Positions 1 through 7,567 of a DNA stretch of 64,000 nt are shown piece by piece. Source of the DNA: Pedobacter sp. Hv1 (lineage in GTDB: Bacteria; Bacteroidota; Bacteroidia; Sphingobacteriales; Sphingobacteriaceae); the NCBI RefSeq assembly GCF_001412215.1, contig NZ_LLWP01000004.1, positions 248,001 through 312,000 on the forward strand. Reading direction: 5' to 3'. Within the stretch, counting starts at the first letter, position 1. Each line of letters starts with the position of its first letter. A model generated the notes under the pieces. The model was given only the letters and a program-made list of their open reading frames with translations, was not told where the DNA came from and searched no databases. A program made the position numbers and the translations under genes.

Positions 1-1109
1 GTACACAAATATTAAAAGAGGTAATTGATTATGCTGAATCTGGCGTATGCCGCAGAAAGCAAATCTTACATTATTTTGGCGAGAATTTTAATGAAACCGG
101 CTGTAATTGCATGTGCGATAATTGCAAAAAGCCAAAACAACAGTTCGAAGCAGAAGAACACTTGTTAACCTTGCTAAAGTTGATCAAATCTACTGGCGAA
201 AAGTTTGACGATACACATTTGCTCAACATCTTTATGGGGAGTGAAACTGCCCAAACCATTGCCTATGAGCAGAATAAACTGCCAGAGTTTGGTTATGGTA
301 AAGAAGATGGCGAAATCCTTTGGAAATCGTTGATGAGACAGGCTGTACTAAATAATTTTGTAGCCAAAGACATTGATAACTACGGGTTATTAAAATTGAC
401 CAGATTGGGTAACGATTTTATCGAAAACCCGTATGGTTTAAAATTCATCTTAAACGAATTGATAGAAAGTGCAGCAGATGATGATGAAGATGATGTAAAA
501 CATGGCACAGGTGCACTAGATACGCAGTTGCTTCAACTGTTAAAAGACTTGCGTAAAAAGATTGCCAAACAAAAAAATGTTCCACCATTTGTGGTTTTCC
601 AAGACCCATCTTTAGAAGAGATGTGCACGCACTATCCAATTGCGATGGATGAACTGAAACAAATTTCAGGTGTTGGACATGGTAAGGCTTTAAAATTTGG
701 TGGTCCGTTTATTGAGTTGATCAAAAAATATGTTGAAGATAACGACATTGAAAGACCAATTGATTTAGTCATCAAAACACAAGCTAACAAATCTGCTTTA
801 AAGGTTTCCATTATTCAAAATATTGATAGACAGATTGGTTTAGAAGATATTGCCCGCTCAAAAGGCATTACCTATTTCGATATTTTAAAAGAAGTAGAAG
901 CCATTGTTAACTCAGGTACCAAATTAAATCTTTCGTACTTTGTTGATGAATTGATTGATGAAGACAGACAAGATGAGGTATTCGATTACTTTAGGGCTGC
1001 CGACAATGATTCAATTGACGAAGCCTTGAGCGATTTAGGCGAAAGTGATTACACCCGAGAAGAAATACAGCTAATGAGGATTAAGTTCATGTCCGAATTA
1101 GGAAACTAA
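1..1109 (+). CDS. recQ: ATP-dependent DNA helicase RecQ, C-terminal part (5' truncated by window edge)
   Basis: The reading frame is open from base 3, so the gene enters from outside the window; the helicase core is missing and about 368 residues are visible. A Zn-binding block comes first (Cys16 with CRRKQ..HYFGE, then a Cys cluster at 34-41 ending CDNC). The winged-helix RQC domain covers about residues 55-150. An HRDC domain follows at about 173-247, with the helix-hairpin-like 'ISGVGHGKA'. A further acidic helical tail of about 120 residues resembles the extra helix-turn-helix C-terminus of Bacteroidota RecQ proteins. RecQ unwinds DNA in recombination and fork repair. The tail assignment is from memory of the family; the RecQ call itself is firm. 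Confidence 0.95.
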   Translation, partial: TQILKEVIDYAESGVCRRKQILHYFGENFNETGCNCMCDNCKKPKQQFEAEEHLLTLLKLIKSTGEKFDDTHLLNIFMGSETAQTIAYEQNKLPEFGYGKEDGEILWKSLMRQAVLNNFVAKDIDNYGLLKLTRLGNDFIENPYGLKFILNELIESAADDDEDDVKHGTGALDTQLLQLLKDLRKKIAKQKNVPPFVVFQDPSLEEMCTHYPIAMDELKQISGVGHGKALKFGGPFIELIKKYVEDNDIERPIDLVIKTQANKSALKVSIIQNIDRQIGLEDIARSKGITYFDILKEVEAIVNSGTKLNLSYFVDELIDEDRQDEVFDYFRAADNDSIDEALSDLGESDYTREEIQLMRIKFMSELGN

Positions 1110-1134
1110 TAACTAGGTAAAATGGTTAAGGTAA

Positions 1135-1191
1135 GATGGAAGATGTAAAAACCAAAACACATCTTCCATTTTCCATTTAACATCTTCCATC
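1135..1191. repeat. Inverted/direct repeat spacer between recQ and kdsA
   Basis: GATGGAAGATGT at 1135-1146 is matched by ACATCTTCCAT at 1159-1169 and again by ACATCTTCCATC at 1180-1191. Either right arm can pair with the left arm, so two alternative hairpins are possible. It may end recQ transcription, but there is no clear T-tract. Confidence 0.7.
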
Positions 1192-1204
1192 ATTTACATA
1201 ACAT

Positions 1205-2014
1205 ATGTTGCAAATAGATAAACTCAAACACCAAGATTCAAACAATTTCTTTTTAATGGCTGGGCCTTGTGCCATTGAAGGCGAAGATATGGCTTTACGC
1301 ATAGCCGAAAAGATAGTAGCCATTACTGATAAATTAAATATCCCCTATATTTTTAAAGGTTCTTACCGTAAAGCGAATAGAAGTAAGGGCAGTTCTTTTA
1401 CCGGTATTGGCGATGAAAAAGCATTGAAAATATTAGAGAAAGTAGGAAAAACCTTCGATATACCAACTGTTACTGATATCCACGAAAGTGGAGAGGCGGC
1501 AATGGCGGCAGCTTATGTAGATGTTTTACAGATCCCTGCATTTTTATGCCGTCAAACAGATTTATTAATCGCTGCTGCAGAAACAGGTAAAGTAGTGAAT
1601 GTAAAAAAAGGTCAATTCCTTTCTGCAGGTTCTATGAAGTTTGCAGTTGATAAAATTATTGATTCTGGTAACAATAGAGTGATCTTGACAGATAGAGGTA
1701 ATACTTTTGGTTATCAAGACCTCATTGTAGATTATCGTGGCTTACCAGAGATGCAAGGTTTTGGTGTACCTGTGGTAATGGATTGTACGCACTCGCTACA
1801 ACAACCTAACCAAAGCAGTGGAGTTACTGGGGGTAAACCAGAATTGATTACCACCATTGCTAAAGCTGCCATTGCGGTAGGGGCAGATGGTTTGTTTATC
1901 GAAACTCATCCTGATCCAGCAAATGCCAAATCTGATGGCGCTAACATGTTAAATTTAGCTTTGTTAGAAGATTTATTGGTGAAATTAATTAGAGTTAGAC
2001 AAGCAATTCTTTAA
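1205..2014 (+). CDS. kdsA: 3-deoxy-8-phosphooctulonate synthase (KDO-8-phosphate synthase)
   Basis: This 269-residue protein has the full length of the KdsA family. It condenses phosphoenolpyruvate with arabinose 5-phosphate to KDO-8-phosphate for the lipopolysaccharide inner core, in the cytoplasm. The N-terminal motif AGPCAIEGE carries Cys22 at the position that binds metal in the Aquifex-type enzyme, where the E. coli type has Asn, so a metal-dependent KdsA is predicted. Other family blocks are FKGSYRKANRS, PAFLCRQTDLL, KKGQFLSAG and the late IETHPDPANAKSDG. It lies about 95 bases after recQ in the same direction and probably has its own promoter. Confidence 0.96.
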   Translation: MLQIDKLKHQDSNNFFLMAGPCAIEGEDMALRIAEKIVAITDKLNIPYIFKGSYRKANRSKGSSFTGIGDEKALKILEKVGKTFDIPTVTDIHESGEAAMAAAYVDVLQIPAFLCRQTDLLIAAAETGKVVNVKKGQFLSAGSMKFAVDKIIDSGNNRVILTDRGNTFGYQDLIVDYRGLPEMQGFGVPVVMDCTHSLQQPNQSSGVTGGKPELITTIAKAAIAVGADGLFIETHPDPANAKSDGANMLNLALLEDLLVKLIRVRQAIL

Positions 2015-2077
2015 TTGGAGAAGAGAATTTAGTTTTTTCTAGAATTAAGTGCAGATTTTGCAGAGTCTTTGGTTTGC

Positions 2078-2140
2078 TAAACCCGGTTGTAGCGAACACG
2101 AAGACGAGGAACGAGGCATAGTAAAGCGAAAAACGGGACG
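2078..2140 (+). repeat. REP-like palindromic element, class A (single copy)
   Basis: The element starts TAAACCCGGTTGTAGCGAAC and ends with a purine-rich AAAACGGGAC. The ends are roughly complementary (ACCCG against CGGG). The same element occurs at 4274-4316, 4372-4428, 4548-4590 and 4654-4709. It sits between the convergent kdsA and porE-like genes, a usual place for REP elements. The class name is mine. Confidence 0.75.
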
Positions 2141-2234
2141 AACATTAAAAAAAGCGCCTGTTTTTGCTTTTCAAATTTTCGGCATAAAATAGATTTCCTG
2201 CCATTTGCCAATGCCTTTTAGCAGCATACTATCA

Positions 2235-4133
2235 TTAATTGACAGTGATTTTTGTAACTACAAATTCTGTCCTTCTGTTCTGTTTTCTCCCTTCTTCTGT
2301 AGCATTATCTGCACGTGGCTTGGTTTCGCCATATCCTTTAAAAGAAAGCCTTTTCCGGTCAATTCCATTATTGATCAAGAAATCATAAACTGCTTTGGCT
2401 CTGTTTTCAGAGAGCTTTTCGTTCAGTTTAACATCTCCAACATTATCGGTATGTCCTTGTATTTCAATGCTGATGTTGGCATTGTTCTTTAACAGTTCTA
2501 TCAAAATATTCAGTTCAACCATTGAGCTTGGTAAAAGCTCAAACTTATTAGTGTCAAAGAAGATATTCTGTAAAGTTACATTGCTGCCAACCTTAATCTT
2601 TTCCAATAAAATCTCTATTTCATAAGGTTTGCCATTGGCTTTATTCAGCTCAAAATGTAAGGAATTGAAGATATAGCCATCTGCTTCTACATCAAATGAA
2701 TAATTACTGCCAATGGGCATAACGGCTAAAAAATCGCCTGTTTCTTTCGAGGTATAATCGTTAAAAACAGCATTGTGTGTTTTTAAATCTATTACCAATA
2801 CATTGGCCTCTAATAATGCCTTGGTTTCTTTATCTCTTACTATTCCTTTAACATAAGTAACAGGAAGTGGTTTTACTTGCTCAGGTAATTTAAAACGATA
2901 AATATCCAGATCGCCAAAACCACCATTTTTTATATTTGATGAAAATAAGCCTTCTGTACCATCTGCAGTTACTATAAGTCCAACTTCTTCATTAAAAGTG
3001 TTGATGGGGTAACCCAAATTAACAGGGGTTGAAAATTTTCCGTCATTCTTCAGTCTACTATAAAAAATATCCTTATTGCCAAATCCGGGCCATCCGTCTG
3101 ATGAAAAATAAAGTGTTTTACCATCTGCATGCATAAATGGTGTATTCTCATCGTAAGGTGTATTAATGGTGTCGCCAAGGTTAACAGGTTCCGTCCATTG
3201 TCCTTCATCTGTTAAAGTGCTTTTCCAAATGTCGTAACCACCAATACCACCTGGGCGGTTGCTTACAAAGTATAGTGTACTTCCATCTGGACTGATTGAA
3301 GGCTGCGAATCCCAGTATTCTGAATTGATTATTTTGCCTAAGTTAATTGGTTTGCCCCATTCTTTGCCCTCTTTTCTAGAAACGTAGATGTCGCATCTTC
3401 CTAAGCCATCTGGGCGGTTACAGCCCGTAAAAAATAGGTATTTACCATCGGGAGAGATCGATTGAGCACCCTCATTAAAATTAGGTGTATTGATCACATT
3501 GCTTAAGGGTTGCGCTTTTTGCCATTCGTTGTCTTTTTTAGTAGAAATAAAAAAGTCTTCATTTTTGTCAACTACCCGCGTAAATATAATGGTTTCACCA
3601 TCGGCAGTTAGTGCCGGAAAATAGTCTCTATTGGCACTGTTAATGTAAAAACCCATGTTAATAGGTTCATATTTTGATGGCGATTGAATGGCAACCATCG
3701 AAAAATCGCAGTCTTTGATGTACTTTTTGGTTTTGTTGATTACATCAAGTTCCGTTCCTGTATAATTTTTTTGAAAAGATAAAAAATCAGATTTTGCTTT
3801 TTCATATAAGCCAGAGAGTAATTCACTTTCGCCCAAAGCGTAGTAAATTCTAGCTTCAATGGTAGGGGCTGCACTAATTGCCTTGCGGTAATTCTCTATC
3901 GCTTTTGGATGGTCTTTTAATCTTTTATATACATCGCCAAGCTGAATATAGGCCAATTGGAATTTTGGATCAGCTTTTACGGCTTCGTTTAAATATTTGA
4001 TGCCCTCATCGTAAATGCTTTGTCTTAGAAACTGTTGTGCATCTTCAAAACTACCTTGCGCTCTTTTAACGGTAGAGTTCTGGGCATTAGCCGAAAATGC
4101 AATCCAACATAAAAAAAAGATCAGATATTTCAT
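2235..4133 (-). CDS. PorE-like OmpA-family protein (TPR + PD40 propeller + carboxypeptidase-regulatory-like + OmpA)
   Basis: This is a 632-residue exported protein with a signal peptide ending FSANAQ. Residues 25-125 hold TPR helices (AYIQLGDVYKRLKDHPKAIENY). Residues about 160-400 form a PD40/WD40-like propeller with repeated 'SPDGKYLFF', 'SPDGSTLYFVSNRPGG' and 'HADGKTLYFSSDG' blades. Residues about 425-510 look like a carboxypeptidase-regulatory fold, and the last 110 residues are an OmpA peptidoglycan-binding domain (QGHTDNVGD..LSENRA..GYGETKP). This order matches PorE, which tethers the type IX secretion trans-envelope complex to peptidoglycan. PorE is a lipoprotein, but no lipobox is visible here. 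Several paralogues with this layout occur in Bacteroidota, so a T9SS role is inference. Confidence 0.85.
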   Translation of the reverse strand: MKYLIFFLCWIAFSANAQNSTVKRAQGSFEDAQQFLRQSIYDEGIKYLNEAVKADPKFQLAYIQLGDVYKRLKDHPKAIENYRKAISAAPTIEARIYYALGESELLSGLYEKAKSDFLSFQKNYTGTELDVINKTKKYIKDCDFSMVAIQSPSKYEPINMGFYINSANRDYFPALTADGETIIFTRVVDKNEDFFISTKKDNEWQKAQPLSNVINTPNFNEGAQSISPDGKYLFFTGCNRPDGLGRCDIYVSRKEGKEWGKPINLGKIINSEYWDSQPSISPDGSTLYFVSNRPGGIGGYDIWKSTLTDEGQWTEPVNLGDTINTPYDENTPFMHADGKTLYFSSDGWPGFGNKDIFYSRLKNDGKFSTPVNLGYPINTFNEEVGLIVTADGTEGLFSSNIKNGGFGDLDIYRFKLPEQVKPLPVTYVKGIVRDKETKALLEANVLVIDLKTHNAVFNDYTSKETGDFLAVMPIGSNYSFDVEADGYIFNSLHFELNKANGKPYEIEILLEKIKVGSNVTLQNIFFDTNKFELLPSSMVELNILIELLKNNANISIEIQGHTDNVGDVKLNEKLSENRAKAVYDFLINNGIDRKRLSFKGYGETKPRADNATEEGRKQNRRTEFVVTKITVN

Positions 4134-4241
4134 TAATTAAGCAAACCATTTGTGTTAGACTAAAGTAGATAAAATATCGAATATTTAAGAGACTTTTTAA
4201 AGTGTAGTGAGGCTGCTTATCTTGTTATTATTGATTTTAGA

Positions 4242-4486
4242 AAAGCAAAACCTGTGGTTCTTGGTTTCCGATAGTCCCGCTGTGCGCTTTACTGCGTGCC
4301 GCTTCCATCGGGTTTAGCACACAAAAGCCAGTTGTCCTTTTGAACATCCTAGTAGCAGTACCGTTGTCAATTAAACCTGATTGCAGCGAACACGAAGCCG
4401 TAGGCGAAGTAAAGCGTAAAGCAGGACAGGTTTAGCCACCAGCTACTGCCATTCTTTTACTAATCTATTTATAAACACATTATTAT
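4242..4486. repeat. Tandem duplication, copy 1 (carries an inverted pair of class A REP elements)
   Basis: The copy begins AAAGCAAAACCTGTGGTTC and ends near CTATTTATAAACACATTATT. It contains a class A element in reverse orientation (4274-4316, GTCCCGC...GGTTTA) and one forward (4372-4428, TAAACCTG...GCAGGAC). The spacer between them carries CACACAAAAG and AGTTGTCCTTTTGAA. Together they form a long imperfect inverted repeat. Confidence 0.85.
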
Positions 4487-4515
4487 TCACAAAATAGATG
4501 TTTCTTGATATTTGG

Positions 4516-4768
4516 AAAGCAAAACCTGTGGTTCTTCGGTTCAGGTAGTCCTGCTGTGCGCTATACTGCGTGCCGCTTCCATCAGGTTTAGCACACAAAA
4601 GACAGTTGTCCTTTTGAAACATTGAATACCCTAGTAGCAGTACCATTGTCAATTAAACCTGATTGCAGCGAACACGAAGCCATAGGCGAAGTAAAGCGAA
4701 AAGCAGGACTGCTGATGCCAATAGATACCGCCATTCGTTTACTGATCTATTTATAAATACATTATTTA
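4516..4768. repeat. Tandem duplication, copy 2
   Basis: This copy is close to copy 1 throughout: the same AAAGCAAAACC start, a reverse element at 4548-4590 (GTCCTGC...GGTTTA), a forward element at 4654-4709 and a shared CTATTTATAAATACATTATT end. Differences are scattered substitutions plus small insertions such as CATTGAATAC before CCTAGTAGCAG. Some changes in opposing arms look compensatory (CCCGC/CGGG in copy 1, CCTGC/CAGG here). Confidence 0.85.
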
Positions 4769-4825
4769 ACGTAAAAATAAAATTTGTTAGTCCTTACCTT
4801 TCTACGCTTACTGGCTTTGTTGTAT

Positions 4826-5449
4826 TTATGGGATATTAAGGAACTTATGGGTTTGCAAAGAGATTTCCCATTTCGGATTGGCCATTACATACTCAACAAT
4901 TAATGGTGTCATTTCTTTGGCTTTAGACCATTCTGGTTGAAGATATAGTTTACAAGTAGGAGATACTGTTTCGGCATATTTTTCTGCCCATTCAAAATCA
5001 CTTTTGTTAAATACAATTACCTTTAATTCGTTGGCAAATGGGGTAATGTCTGGTCGGGGTGCCTTGAACTTCTTTGGAGAAAGACAAATCCAGTCCCATG
5101 AACCTGAAAGTGGATAAGCACCAGAGGTTTCAATAAAAGTTAAGATATTTTTTTCCTGCAATTTTTTAGTCAGGTAATCTAAGTTATAAATCAAGGGTTC
5201 ACCACCAGTAACTACCACAGCTTTACCCGGAAAAGTATCTGCTTTTGTAACTATTTCATTGGCTAAAGTAAGTGGATGAAGTTCTGCATCCCAACTTTCT
5301 TTTACATCGCACCAGTGGCAACCTACGTCACAACCCCCTAAACGAATGAAATAAGCAGCTTTTCCTGTATTAAATCCTTCGCCCTGTATGGTGTAAAATT
5401 CTTCCATTAAAGGAAGTAGTGTGCCGTCTTCTGGTATTTGATGTGCCAT
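4826..5449 (-). CDS. queE: 7-carboxy-7-deazaguanine synthase QueE
   Basis: This radical SAM enzyme of about 207 residues converts 6-carboxy-tetrahydropterin to 7-carboxy-7-deazaguanine on the queuosine/preQ0 path. The cluster-binding motif is Cys40-x3-Cys44-x2-Cys47 (GGCDVGCHWCDVKESWD). It is preceded by the family block EEFYTIQGEGFNTGKAAYFIRLGG and followed by VVVTGGEP. A longer reading frame starts at 5482, but the TATATTTG promoter motif lies inside that extension and MAHQIPEDG is a normal N-terminus, so the ATG at 5449 is preferred. It is divergent from the Rieske gene. A queuosine-precursor transporter lies at 19277. Confidence 0.95.
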   Translation of the reverse strand: MAHQIPEDGTLLPLMEEFYTIQGEGFNTGKAAYFIRLGGCDVGCHWCDVKESWDAELHPLTLANEIVTKADTFPGKAVVVTGGEPLIYNLDYLTKKLQEKNILTFIETSGAYPLSGSWDWICLSPKKFKAPRPDITPFANELKVIVFNKSDFEWAEKYAETVSPTCKLYLQPEWSKAKEMTPLIVEYVMANPKWEISLQTHKFLNIP

Positions 5450-5465
5450 TTCGTAAATTAGAGCG

Positions 5466-5473
5466 CAAATATA
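5466..5473 (-). promoter_or_regulatory. Bacteroidota -7 promoter element for queE
   Basis: On the minus strand this reads TATATTTG, a full match to TAnnTTTG, ending 16 bases before the chosen start codon. No clean -33 TTTG is visible at the usual spacing. Confidence 0.6.
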
Positions 5474-5495
5474 CACATTCAATAAAGTAGAAAAG

Positions 5496-5831
5496 ATGAT
5501 TTGGGTAAAGGTTTTGTCAAAACAGGAAGTTGAACAAGAGGATTTTGTGACGATGGTAAAGGCCGATGGCCGTAAAATCTGCGTAATTAAGAACGAGGGA
5601 CAATTTTATGCCACACAAAATACTTGTCCGCATGCAGGTGGAATATTGAGTGGTGGCTGGTGTAAAGAAGGGAATTTGGTATGCCCCATACACCGTTGGG
5701 AGTATAATCTAAAAACTGGAAGAGGAGCAGAGGGACAGGGAGATTACATCAATACCTATCCAACAGAGTTGAGAGCTGATGGATTGTATGTTGGCTTTAA
5801 ACAGAGCCTATGGAAAAGATTTTTTAGCTAA
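5496..5831 (+). CDS. Rieske [2Fe-2S] ferredoxin-like protein
   Basis: This is a 111-residue single-domain Rieske protein. The ligands are Cys44-x-His46 (CPHAGGILSGG) and Cys63-x2-His66 (CPIHRWEYNLKTG). No signal peptide or membrane segment is present, so it is a cytoplasmic electron carrier of the nitrite-reductase small-subunit/ferredoxin type. The redox partner is unknown. It is divergent from queE, and its stop codon abuts the stop of the PIN gene. Confidence 0.9.
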   Translation: MIWVKVLSKQEVEQEDFVTMVKADGRKICVIKNEGQFYATQNTCPHAGGILSGGWCKEGNLVCPIHRWEYNLKTGRGAEGQGDYINTYPTELRADGLYVGFKQSLWKRFFS

Positions 5832-6257
5832 TTAAAGCTTTGACAAATACTGGTCGAAAAAACGCTTACAATTTAAAACCTCAATTTCAGAAAAATAAAA
5901 ATCGTTGATGTCTTCGGTGATGATACAGTCGCAATGATTTGCTTTGGCAGCATAATATTCAAGCCCATCTTCAAAATCGTGTATCTTTTTATTACTGAGG
6001 GTTTGTAAAACACCTTCCTTTAAGTTCTCTGCAATTTGAATATGTTGACAGAGCAAGTCAATTTTTTGTTTGGCCAATTTTGTGCCATGTTTTTTTTCGG
6101 CAAAATAAAAAGCAATGGCTAAACATAGGGGAGAAGTATAAACTTCAAATCTGGCATAAGTAGAAACCAAACTTAAAATCCGAGATGAATAAGGGAAAAT
6201 GGGATATTCTTTGTTTAATACCGAAACCAAAACATTGGCATCTAAAAACAGCTTCAT
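5832..6257 (-). CDS. PIN-domain toxin (VapC-like ribonuclease)
   Basis: This is a 141-residue PIN protein. The first catalytic acid is Asp6 in KLFLDANVLVS; further acids lie in HDFEDGLEYYAA and in ITEDINDFYF near the C-terminus. PIN toxins cleave RNA (tRNA or rRNA in studied VapCs); the target here is unknown. The gene begins two bases after the stop of the upstream small gene, as expected for an antitoxin-toxin operon. Its stop abuts that of the convergent Rieske gene. Confidence 0.87.
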   Translation of the reverse strand: MKLFLDANVLVSVLNKEYPIFPYSSRILSLVSTYARFEVYTSPLCLAIAFYFAEKKHGTKLAKQKIDLLCQHIQIAENLKEGVLQTLSNKKIHDFEDGLEYYAAKANHCDCIITEDINDFYFSEIEVLNCKRFFDQYLSKL

Positions 6258-6259
6258 CT

Positions 6260-6517
6260 TTATTTTTTAGAAGAGAAAAAATCATCTTTTGATGATTTAC
6301 GAGAAGGTTTTGATTTTTTATATTCGATTTCACCTTCGGCAACCATACCTACCCAATCTGCTAGGGGGTAATCTTCTAGAGATTTGTATGTTTTGGTGGT
6401 AACCTGAATTAATAAATGCTCAATTAGCCTTGATAAGCTGATGTTGTTGGCAGCAGCATATTTTTTTGCTTTTTCTACAACCTCTTTGTTAAAACTTAAA
6501 GTTAATTTAGTATCCAT
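6260..6517 (-). CDS. Antitoxin of the PIN-toxin pair (DUF6364-like, ribbon-helix-helix type)
   Basis: This is an 85-residue protein starting MDTKLTLSFNKEVVEKAK; a TTG or upstream start would add seven residues and is less likely. The N-terminal strand 'KLTLSF' followed by helices 'EVVEKAKKYAAANNISLSRLIEHLL' is the layout of ribbon-helix-helix antitoxins. The Lys/Ser-rich C-terminal tail (EYKKSKPSRKSSKDD) probably wraps the toxin. Its upstream DNA holds two TATACGTA palindromes around a clear promoter, which fits autoregulation. The family name is from memory. Confidence 0.83.
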   Translation of the reverse strand: MDTKLTLSFNKEVVEKAKKYAAANNISLSRLIEHLLIQVTTKTYKSLEDYPLADWVGMVAEGEIEYKKSKPSRKSSKDDFFSSKK

Positions 6518-6535
6518 TATTTGATGATGATTGAT

Positions 6536-6543
6536 CAAAAATA
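6536..6543 (-). promoter_or_regulatory. -7 promoter element of the toxin-antitoxin operon
   Basis: TATTTTTG on the minus strand matches TAnnTTTG in full and ends 18 bases before the antitoxin ATG at 6517. Confidence 0.6.
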
Positions 6544-6550
6544 ATGAATT

Positions 6551-6582
6551 TATACGTAATAAAAAAAATAATTATACGTATA
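6551..6582. promoter_or_regulatory. Putative operator: two TATACGTA palindromic half-sites
   Basis: TATACGTA at 6551-6558 and the perfect palindrome TATACGTATA at 6573-6582 are 22 bases apart, close to two helical turns. They flank the expected -33 region of the promoter. This arrangement is what a dimeric ribbon-helix-helix antitoxin would bind to repress its own operon. The function is inferred. Confidence 0.6.
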
Positions 6583-6601
6583 GATTAAAGCTTATCTTAA
6601 T

Positions 6602-7483
6602 TTAAGAATAGATTTCCTTTTTAGCCGAAGCTAGCGTGTTTTTTAATAAACCAACAATAGTCATCAAGCCCACACCCCCAGGTACAGGCGTAATCCACGA
6701 TGCTTTTGGCGCTACATGTTCAAAATCTACATCGCCGTATAGTTTATAACCAGATTTGGTTTCGGTAGAAGTTTCTCTATTGATACCCACATCGATAATG
6801 ATGGCGCCAGGTTTAACCATATCGGCAGTAACAAAATTCTTCTTACCAATGGCAGCTACTACAATATCACCTTGCAAAACCATTTCTTTAAGGTTATGCG
6901 TTCTACTATGGGTTAAAGTTACAGTACAGTTACCTGGATTGGCATTTCGGGCCATTAAAATGCTCATCGGGCTACCTACAATATTGCTACGGCCAACCAC
7001 TACACAGTGTTTGCCAGTAGTGTCAATATCATATGCTTTTAACATCAATAGAATGCCATAAGGTGTAGCCGGAATGAAACAAGGTAGGTTGCGCATCATT
7101 CTGCCCAAGTTAACTGGATGGAAACCATCTACATCTTTGCGATAATCGATGGTTTCAGTTACTTTTTCTGGATCGATATGTTTAGGCAAAGGCAATTGGA
7201 CAATTAAACCATCAACACCAGCATCTTTATTGATTTCTTCAATTTTAGCTAACAATTCAGCTTCTGTTACCGAATTATCGTATCTAATTAACGACGATTG
7301 AAAACCCACTTTCTCACAGTTTTTCATTTTGCTGGCCACATAAGTTTCGCTACCACCATCATTGCCAACTAAAATGGCAACTAAATGTGGTTTGCGTCCA
7401 CTTTGTGCTAAAAAAGCCAAAGCCTCTGCAGCAATTTCTGTTTTTATCTTTTCTGAAGCGAATTTTCCGTTGAGTAGTTGCAT
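6602..7483 (-). CDS. folD: Bifunctional methylenetetrahydrofolate dehydrogenase / methenyltetrahydrofolate cyclohydrolase
   Basis: This 293-residue protein has the normal FolD length. It interconverts 5,10-methylene-, methenyl- and 10-formyl-tetrahydrofolate with NADP in the cytoplasm. The catalytic Lys lies in [13 protein letters not shown]. The signatures [14 protein letters not shown], the substrate loop PATPYGI, the nucleotide-binding [12 protein letters not shown] and the C-terminal PGGVGLMT are all intact. It is followed downstream (toward lower coordinates) by the toxin-antitoxin operator, with no shared transcription apparent. Confidence 0.97.
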   Translation of the reverse strand: MQLLNGKFASEKIKTEIAAEALAFLAQSGRKPHLVAILVGNDGGSETYVASKMKNCEKVGFQSSLIRYDNSVTEAELLAKIEEINKDAGVDGLIVQLPLPKHIDPEKVTETIDYRKDVDGFHPVNLGRMMRNLPCFIPATPYGILLMLKAYDIDTTGKHCVVVGRSNIVGSPMSILMARNANPGNCTVTLTHSRTHNLKEMVLQGDIVVAAIGKKNFVTADMVKPGAIIIDVGINRETSTETKSGYKLYGDVDFEHVAPKASWITPVPGGVGLMTIVGLLKNTLASAKKEIYS

Positions 7484-7490
7484 TTGTTAA

Positions 7491-7551
7491 AGTATCAGGT
7501 ATCAAGTATCAAGTATCAAGAGTTGGCAAGCTGTCTTGCTACTTGATACTT
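7491..7551. repeat. Heptamer direct repeats with hairpin between folD and lepA
   Basis: Four near-copies of GTATCAA run from 7491 to 7520. AAGTATCAAG at 7511-7520 pairs with CTTGATACTT at 7542-7551, and a nested GCAAG-CTGT-CTTGC lies in the loop. This may be a processing or termination hairpin. It is far too small and irregular for a CRISPR. Confidence 0.7.
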
Positions 7552-7567
7552 TTATCTTGCTACTATT

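Larger units (their letters stand above)
4134..4825. other. Gene-free region with tandemly duplicated REP-like DNA
   Basis: No credible gene lies in these 692 bases. A short open frame on the minus strand (4443-4652) only reads through the repeats. Two copies of a unit of roughly 245-253 bases dominate (4242-4486 and 4516-4768), offset by 274 bases at their left ends. The last 57 bases precede the queE stop and show nothing recognisable. Confidence 0.8.

Noticed and set aside
2205..2492. Plus-strand open frame of 95 codons
   Set aside because: It lies opposite the OmpA domain of the PorE-like gene; Cys/Phe-rich composition is typical of an antisense shadow.
4443..4652. Open frame of 69 codons on the minus strand
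   Set aside because: It runs through both REP elements and the duplication border; it has no protein-like pattern.
4242..4768. Insertion sequence or transposon remnant
   Set aside because: No transposase frame, terminal repeats or target duplication; the structure is explained by REP elements and tandem duplication.
5449..5482. Longer N-terminus for QueE
   Set aside because: The extension contains the TATATTTG promoter element and is hydrophobic and unlike the family.
7491..7520. Possible CRISPR-like array of GTATCAA units
   Set aside because: Units are seven bases with no spacers and no cas genes; it is a local tandem repeat.
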